DNA of 64,000 nt from contig JAHNUO010000010.1 of the NCBI GenBank assembly GCA_019787685.1, forward strand, positions 310,001-374,000, read 5' to 3'. The DNA is from Chiua virens. Lineage: Eukaryota; Basidiomycota; Agaricomycetes; Boletales; Boletaceae. Below are positions 57,080-64,000 of the stretch, piece by piece (position 1 is the stretch's first letter; the number at the start of each line of letters is the position of its first letter). The position numbers and the translations under genes were made by a program. The notes under the pieces were generated by a model, which was given only the letters and a program-made list of their open reading frames with translations, had not been told where the DNA came from and ran no database searches.

Positions 57080-60000
57080 TCAGGAAGACTTGGTGAGGGA
57101 GGATTTGGTGGAGATGGTGGGAGCATTTGAGACAATGGCTGGTGGTGGGAGAAGAAGGTGTGGGATCAAGGCAGTGGGTATGAAGACTGGTACCAAGTGG
57201 ATGATCTTATTTTTGAAGTCAGGGGTCAAGCAGGAGTGGTAGGTCATTACTGCTTTAATGGAGACTGGTGGTGGCGGTCGGAGGGGAGAGCATTTAGAAA
57301 TGGGGAGAGGAAAGTCCACAGAGTGGAGTAGTTTATAAGCATCCATGGTTTCCTTGGCATTTCCTAAGTTGGATTCAGGCTCCCATGAGCCATCTGCTGT
57401 GGAGTAGCCCTTCCATGGAATCAGGAACTTGCAATTCTGCACATTCTGGGTGTGGTGCAAGATCTGTTCAACTTCGTATTCTTCTTCTCCTGCGATAAGG
57501 TCAGGTGGTGGTTGCAGGAAGTCCAGGCTGTAAATCTTTGTTTCACAATAGGGCGATAACAAGGAAGCATGGAAGACCAGGTGGATCTTCAATGTCTTGG
57601 GGAGGCAGAGGCAATAAGTAAGCGGAGAGAGGACTTCCATGATAGCAAAGGGTCCTTCTTGGCGTGAGGCGAATTTTGGGAAGATGAGTTCCCATTTCAG
57701 GTTGTGGGCCTCTAGCCAGACCTGGTCATCTTTTGAGAAGGGTTTGAACTTTTTGAAGGAACAGGCTTTCATCACTTGTTGGGCTAATTTGTGGGCAGCA
57801 AGGGCTTCGTCTCAGGCTGCTGAGAGGGTTTTGAGTTGTTCTTTGACAGCTGGGAGTTTGGTTTCTGCAATAATGGCAGGAAGGGGGCAGGGTTCATAGC
57901 CCATCATTAAGAAGAATAGGGACTTTCCAGTGATGGAGTGAGGGTGGTGATTGTGAGTGAATTCAGCCATGGGGAGTAAGTCAGCCTACCCCACAGGGTT
58001 GTTTTGACAATACATGTGGAGATAAGTTTCAACTTCCTAGTTAACCTGCTCAGTTTCGCCATTGGATTGGGGGTGATAAGTGGTGGAGAGGGAGAGGTAA
58101 TAGCCAATGAGGCATGAGAGTTCCTTGGTGAAGGTAGAGGCAAACTGTGGGCCTCGATTGGAGATAATCTTGTCATAGAGGCCAAATTGGGAGTAAACCT
58201 TGTAGAAAAAAAGGCATGGAATTTCTGCAGAATTGGCAGTTTTTACCATGGGGCAAAGAATTACCCCCTTTGTAAGGCCATGGTCAACCACAACCATGAG
58301 AGAGTCAGTAGCCTCTCTGCAGAGATGGGGAGATCCATGATGAGATCAACAGATACATTCTGGAAAGGGCAGGTGCACACAGATGGGATAGGAGTGAGAG
58401 GACAGGTGGTCAGCTGCATGTTGACTTTGTGTTGCTGGCAGGCAGCATAACCAGACACATAGGAATGGACAAAGGAGGCTAGACTGGGCCACCAGAATTC
58501 AGTGGCAATGAGTTGCCTAGTTTTCAGAAAGCTGGGATGCTTTGCAGCATGGGAGTTGTGGTGGCAGGCAACAATTTGTTGATGTAGTTCCAGGTTTGGG
58601 AAAACATACATGCAGCCCTGATAGGTCAGAACACCTGTGTTATATTTCCAGTCAGAGAGGTGGGCATGGAAAGACAAGGGGAGACCACCATCCATAGCAT
58701 TTAAAGTGTCAAGGACCAGGGGATCATTGACTGAGGATTTGGTGATAAGGGTCTGAAGGTCCAGGGTGATGAGGTTGATGAAAACATCTGCTGGGAGGAG
58801 GGTGACATTAAATGATGTGATCCAGTTGTCAGAAGAGTGCATCAGGACCATCAAGGAGTTTTCCATGGACATGGGAAAATGTTAAGTCAAAGTCAGCGAG
58901 GTCAAGGAGCCATCGGGCCTGACAGTGATTCAGGTTCTGGGGTTGACAAAAGTATGTCAAGTTCTTGTGGTCAGAAAAGACTGTGACTGAATGTGTGCTA
59001 CCACAAAGGTGATGGCACCACACTTTGAGGGACTGGATAACTGCTAAGAGTTCCTGATCATAGATGTCATGGTTCCTCTCGGCCATGTTGAACAACTGAG
59101 AGAGGTAGAAGCAGGGTTTCCAGTCGCCATTGACTGTCGGTTTGGAGAAGCACACCACCAGTTGTGAACTTAGAAGCATCCATAGCAATGGTGAAGGGGC
59201 AAGATGTATTGGGAATTGGAGGACTGGGATCCATGGTGAAGGCCTTTTTGAGGCATTCAAAGGTGGTGACCTGGGGAGCGCCCCATGTCCAAGGGGTGTC
59301 TTTCTTGGTAAGATCAACAAGGGGTTGGGTGATGGTTGAGTAGTTAGGGATGAACCAGCAGTAGAAGTTGGTGAAGCCCATGAATGACTGGATGTCCTTG
59401 AGCTTCATGGGAGTGGGCCAATCAACAATGCCAGCGACCTTTACTGGGTCCATGGCGAGTTCGCCAGGGCAAGGCAATCATGCCAAGGTACTCCACCTCA
59501 GTGGTGGTGAAATGGCACTTTTCAAGTTTGAGATGAAGGTCAAGTTCCTTCATGCAGGCGAGAATGCATTTGGTGCATTTGGTGTGTTTAGCTTATTGTC
59601 AGAGAAGATCAGGAGGTCATCCATGTAGATGACAAGCCAACCTTTGGCAATCATATTGCGGAAGAAATCGTTCATGAAGTGCTGGAATGTTGTGGGAGAA
59701 TTGATTAGTCCGAAGAACATGACCATGGGTTCAAAGAGACCACAGTGGGTGATGAACATGGCTTTCCATTGGTGTCTGTCCTTGATTCAGACATTGTTGT
59801 AGCCCCATCGGACGTCAAACTTGGTGAAAAGCTCAGTGTCCTTGAGCTTGTCGATAAGATTGGAGATAAGAGGGAGGGGGTATGCATCACAAATGGTATG
59901 TTCATTGACGTAGTGGTAATCTTGGCAGGGGCGAAGTTTGCCATCCTTTTTCATGATGAAAAAGAAAGGGGATGCCTGAGGGGAGTTTGAGGGATGGATT

Positions 60001-60810
60001 TTGCCATTGGCCAAGTGTTCGTCAATGAACTCGTCAGTAGCTTTTTGTTTGTTGGGGGACAAGGGGTAGACTTTTCCAACTTTGGGTTGGAATGAGTCTT
60101 TGAGATGGATTTCATGATCGCAGGATTGGGATAGGGGCATTTGGTTGAAGGGTTCCTTTGCAAATATGGATTCAAATTCTGCATACTCCAAAGGAGAGGT
60201 TACTTTGGCCTTGGGGGCCACAGCAGCAAGGGATATGGTGTTTGTAAGCTTGTTGGATAGAGTGGTCTGAATGAAGTGTTGCCCCGCATGCATGACGTGG
60301 TTTACAGAGTTTTGTACCAAGCCAATCATGAAGCAATGGCCAGTTTGTGTGCCAAGGTAGTTGTAGAGTTTGCCATCCCAGATGGGATCAACATCAAGGT
60401 GACAGGACCAGTCGGTTTGGTGGAGAGTGAGTGAGTTTGGTAGAGTGGCAGGGTTTGTCAGTGGTGATAGGAGGAAGGTCGGTTTTAGGAGGGGAGATAG
60501 TGATAGTTTTTGGTGACCCAGTTGATGACCAGGTTGGTCACCTTAAGCCTGGGAAGTCCAAGGATTATGTTTCAGAGCCACAGTGGATGATGTGGAACTT
60601 TACACATTGGAGTACTCCACCAAGAGCTGATCCAGAGGGTGGTGGTGAATTTGATGTCACCATTTTTGTTCATGGTGGTGTCTATGTTCCTAGCTGGGAT
60701 TGGATTTAAGAGGCGCTTCCTTTGGGAATTTGTTCTTCTGGACAAAGTGACAGTCAATACAATTGATCCCAGCTCCCAAGTCTATGAGAGCACAGGTGTC
60801 AACGTCTTGT
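57080..60810 (-). pseudogene. Ty3/Gypsy pol (PR-RT-RNase H-INT-chromodomain)
   Basis: Minus-strand order: a protease-like ALIDLGAGINCID (about 60760; the usual DSG/DTG is lost); RT with SPFFFIMKKDGKLRPCQDYHYVNEH and the active-site VIYMDDLLIFS (about 59625); RNase H with FTIAMDASKFTTGGVLLQTD (59200) and SDHKNLTYF (58950); integrase zinc region around 58600 with one expected Cys missing (SGYAACQQHK); the integrase core with ISNRGPQFAST (about 58165) and HPQSNGETEQVN; and a chromodomain (EYEVEQILHHTQNVQ...WEPESNLGNAKE, about 57484-57325). Interruptions include a TGA directly after GYNNV in RT (59790) and frameshifts near 59480 and 57800. Chromodomains steer integration to heterochromatin. Confidence 0.85.
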
Positions 60811-60949
60811 GAGGTAGCGGTAGCATTCAATCTAACAGGATTTGCATAGATTGGGAGGATAATTCAGCTACTAGTACATGGCTATGAGAAGTGGAAGATA
60901 CTGGTGTCGAAGCAGTCTTCCTCCTTAAAAACCTGTGACTGGGGTGGTC

Positions 60950-62066
60950 ACTTTGTTGACACTAACAGTGTCCTCATTGTTATCCTCTTTGATTTCAACA
61001 AGGGTCGGAATAGATTCAGGTTTTGATTCCATTTTCCACACTTTCTTTGCTGGAGTAGGGGTTTTCGTCGTAAAGACAGGACAGGAGGAGGTCCAGTGAC
61101 CTGGTTGTCAGTGCCGAAAACAGAGGTTTTGGTCAACACAACACTTTCGTTCAGCATTGGTCATCTTGGGAATACGGACAGTGTCTATGTCCATGGCATC
61201 TGGGTCTCGTTCTTTCTTTCAGGGTGGATTGTGGAAGACGACGGCTGAGGTGTGTTCTTTGTTTCATCAGGTGATTTCATCAGTGCATTTCCATTGGGTT
61301 TTAAAGTGGATAGCCTGGGTGTACCACTTGTCTATGGTGGTGGGCACCATATCCATCTCTCGGATTCTTCTCATAAGCAAAAGTGGGAGTCCCACAGTGA
61401 AGAAGTTAATTAAGACTGAGTTGGATCCCATGAGCCCCATGGTGACAACCTTGTTGCAGAAGGTGGAGATGTAGGAGGGGACATCATTGTTTTTGGTAGT
61501 GCGGGTGGTGGATAACCAGGCTATGGCATCACCTTTGGTATCATGGTGTTCGAAGTCCTTTTAGGAACTCTGTTTGCCAATCCACCCAGGTTCCAAAGGA
61601 TTGGAGGGTAAGGGACTTGGTGTGGAAGGTGCTGCCCAGGTCTTGGCAGATCCTTCAGTCATGAAGGATAGGGCAAAGGCTACCTTCTTATTGTTCATGT
61701 TGTAGACCTCTTCATTGATGTAAAGGTAGATGGCTACATCGTTGAGCCATGGTATGGCCTGATCATAGGTCCTGTTGAATGCAGGGGGTTTGCCTGAGAT
61801 ATAGTTCACTGGTCTGTTGCTGCTCATGGTTGGAGCGGCACATTGTTGGTAGAGGGACCTGGGGTGTAAACTATTCTAGGGTTTCGGATAGATGGTGGCC
61901 CTGGGTTAGGGTATGTCGGGGTGGTTGGCGATGCAAAGGTGGCAAGACTTGGTAAGTCTAGGGTAGCAGTGAGATGGCTAGCTAGTTGCTGAGTCTCATC
62001 TTCAGATTCCGAGTGGTGGACATTGATGTCTGGGTTGTTCTCCTGGGGTTCAGAAGATGGTGACAA
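60950..62066 (-). pseudogene. Ty3/Gypsy gag
   Basis: Starts MSPSSEPQENNPDINVHHSE at 62066. A stop at 61824 is followed by the capsid-like YDQAIPWLNDVAIYLYINEE...KVAFALSFMTEGSAKTWA (61780-61640). A broken CCHC knuckle lies around 61090-61150 (RKCCVDQNLCFRH then a stop, then QPGHW). Several frames are needed to follow it, so the protein is not made intact. Confidence 0.7.
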
Positions 62067-62219
62067 GGGTTCAGGGTTTTTGTCTGACTGATCGGAGGGT
62101 GGGGAATTGGAGGACCTGAGTCTCCAGGTGGCAGTGATGGCTGGACGAGAGGGGTGTCCCGAAGAAATGGTGGGCAGCTGACTGCATGAAGGCAGGCTGG
62201 TGAAGGAGTCTTGTTCTTA

Positions 62220-62791
62220 TGTTACAGTAGTTCTGGGTAGGACCTAATGTAGCCACAAAAGCACTAAGTAGCAAGTGGCTGCAATAACTTGAACAACCAC
62301 CACTTGATATGTGGCATGCTGTAGAGTTCAAAGAGTGGTCAGGTCAGCATAGTTGCTACCTGAGAGAGAACAAGGTTGGATTCAGGAGTGTTCCTAAGTT
62401 GTCCGGCTGAGAATCTATACTCTTGGGACCGAGGGTTGAGGGTGACTTCTAAGAAGTCCAAGGGGAGTCAAGTGTACTCAGCTAGATTGTGGAGAACAAG
62501 ACTAGTATACAGGAGTGACTTGACAAGCTATTTATACATAAAGGGTGGTGCACAGACCAACAGAAGAACAGGTGACTGAGAAGAGCAGAACCAACACAAT
62601 AGGTTGAAAGAGGGAATTGTATGATACAAAGGTAGTGGATGATGACAAGAAAGAAATAAGTAAGCATTCAGGTTGAACTAGTGCTTAAGTAAGGACCTTG
62701 AATAGAACAAGTATGGATGAATGTAGAGAGATACCTGAAGTATTGAGCATAGTAAAGTAGTACAAGTGAGAGAAAGAAAAGAATTGTAACA
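62220..62791 (-). repeat. Ty3 element 5' LTR
   Basis: 572 bp, direct copy of 55445-56017; the inner edge at 62219 marks the primer-binding side (minus strand TAAGAACAAGACTCC), whose tRNA match I cannot name. Confidence 0.9.
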
Positions 62792-62796
62792 AAAAT

Positions 62797-63257
62797 AAGG
62801 TTTGTGAAACCAGATAAGGCATGGGTTGGGGACGGATGTAGGTGAGGTGTGCAGCAAGTGAAGAAAGAGCAATGGGAGAGCAAAGATATCCAAATCCAAA
62901 CCTTCTGAAACCACCCCTCGCAGTGGGCTCCTAGTTGTAGAAAATAAATAATAGTTGAAATGAAGAAAGGTGGGGTGATAAGTTCATCCCAAGAGGGGTT
63001 ATACTCAAAGGAATGAAGGATTTGGGTTTGTCTAGGAGTCCTAGAAGCTGCTGAACGATCCAGAATGAAAAGTGGTCGATGAAAAAGTATCCAGGTGGAG
63101 TTGAGGTGATGAGAGGAATTGATTCAAGTAGATAAGATGCAAAGGAATGATAGGACAAGGTAAAAGAAAGGCTATCCAGCTCACTCATACACAGAAGAGT
63201 AGGCAGGAGATCTCCTGAATACAGAAAGATGATATTTTATGTTAGAAAACATGGTTT
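62797..63257 (-). other. 5' internal region of the older retroelement
   Basis: Joins the sequence left of 55440 when the Ty3 element is set aside. It therefore lies between the probable 5' LTR (63258-63645) and the gag relic (55300-53640). No ORF of note. Confidence 0.4.
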
Positions 63258-63645
63258 TATAGTCCTGGGCACAACCCAGGACTGTTAAAGGCAATCCAAC
63301 CCTAGGTAAGTATACAGGATCAATGTAGGGTGAGTATTTAAGAAAGGAGTGTCAAACCTTATAGATAACAAAGGGAAGGAAGGTGTTATGATAGTAATGA
63401 CCTTAATAAGGCCAAATCAAATAGAACAAGTCAAATCAGATGAAGCAGAATATGTACGATGAAACCGGATTGGATCATGTTGACTTGGATTGGACTTGGA
63501 TTGGATTCAGATGATCTGTAAACACTAGGATTGAAACCAGGCTGGCACAAAGTTGATGGTGGATGAGATGGGAGATGATAGGACATGATGAAGAGCAAGG
63601 AAAAGGTATCCTACAACCATAAGGAGTATCTAACTCCTACACCAC
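63258..63645. repeat. Direct repeat, right copy (probable LTR of older element)
   Basis: Same as 50725-51104: begins with the hairpin AGTCCTGGGCACAACCCAGGACT and ends CTCCTACACC. Beyond both ends the two copies diverge, which sets the repeat borders. Confidence 0.55.
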
Positions 63646-64000
63646 TACACCCCTCCCAATGGCCAGCGGCAATCATCAAAATTTCAGAGGGCCAAGGATG
63701 CATTAACACCTGTGCCGCATTTGGCACCTCCCTATCTTGTGGGGCATATGGCATAATTGCTGATGCAAGTGCAGACATCCTATGCTACCATGGTATTGGT
63801 CTACTTGACAAATGGGTAGACAACCACATCTTTTCCATATTTCTTGCAACCAATTAATCAACTACAACAGCCTCAGGCAATCTTTGGCCAGCAAATTTGC
63901 CGTTAGTGGCAAGATCTGCTCTTGCAGCAGAAGGTGGTTTGAAGGGCCCCTCCTACCTGATGGATCTCATGAAGAAGCCAGTGAGGATTTCAAACAGCTT
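63646..64000 (+). pseudogene. Reverse-transcriptase-like fragment (runs off the window)
   Basis: Plus-strand frame GTSLSCGAYGIIADASADIL then GIGLLDKWVDNHIFSIF (63725-63840). KWVDN at the position of KWVDD resembles the RT catalytic box of DIRS-type or related mushroom elements, with the second Asp replaced by Asn, and a stop follows at 63857. Only about 120 codons are visible, so the family is tentative. Confidence 0.35.

Larger units (their letters stand above)
55445..62791 (-). mobile_element. Ty3/Gypsy chromovirus, full length but degenerate
   Basis: Two LTRs of about 572 bp in direct orientation (55445-56017, 62220-62791), beginning TGTTACAATTC and ending in TAACA on the minus strand, are flanked by the 5-bp duplication AAAAT (55440-55444, 62792-62796). 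A polypurine stretch (CTCAGGGGGTAA on the minus strand) abuts the 3' LTR at 56018-56029. Internal order on the minus strand: gag, protease, RT, RNase H, integrase, chromodomain, then an extra Cys-rich ORF. Stops and frameshifts in gag and pol mean this copy is not autonomous. It is inserted into the older retroelement. Confidence 0.9.

Noticed and set aside
1..64000. CRISPR arrays, bacterial operons, riboswitches, rRNA
   Set aside because: No regularly spaced short repeats and no prokaryotic gene organisation; the window is clearly fungal nuclear DNA and no rRNA motif was recognised.

Overview
The window is nuclear DNA of a filamentous basidiomycete, most likely an Agaricomycete. Genes are split by many introns of about 50-70 nt with GT-AG borders. 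Recognisable single-copy fungal genes occur (SPA2, PXR1, an SPT21/Ams2-type gene, a GT61 glycosyltransferase), and the repeats are of mushroom type (Ty3 chromovirus, Tc1, hAT, copia). A Rhizoctonia-like (Ceratobasidiaceae) origin is a guess.

Region 1 (1-27150) is a tandemly duplicated array, almost all on the minus strand. Five copies (A-E) of one large gene encode a seven-blade WD40 propeller, a coiled coil and an uncharacterised C-terminal module. They alternate with three copies of a multipass membrane-protein gene and with repeated spacers. Copies C and E look intact. D has lost its first ATG, B carries a 2-bp frameshift and A runs off the left edge. Of the membrane genes only the middle copy is intact. 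Bases 1-7557 and 19585-27150 are a recent block duplication. A 1-kb TIR element carrying a tRNA-like pol III unit (16668-17716) sits in one spacer.

Region 2 (27151-47604) is CpG-rich and mostly ordinary gene space. It holds SPA2 (+), a convergent SPT21/Ams2-like gene (-), a decayed P4-ATPase flippase (+), a GT61 gene (-) sharing an 89-bp divergent promoter with PXR1 (+), a decayed mushroom-type repeat-family gene, a small cluster of GTCAAC inverted repeats, and a frameshifted A1 aspartic protease whose two active-site triads are both altered.

Region 3 (about 47.7-64 kb) is a CpG-depleted transposon nest. It contains a copia remnant, a Tc1 element with about 200-bp TIRs, a Zn2Cys6-like ORF split by a 419-bp hAT MITE, an old gag fragment between two ~385-bp direct repeats that look like LTRs, a 7.35-kb Ty3/Gypsy chromovirus with a 5-bp target duplication nested in that older element, and a reverse-transcriptase-like fragment at the right edge.

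Splice sites, phases and repeat borders were read by eye. All homology calls come from motif recognition, not database searches.
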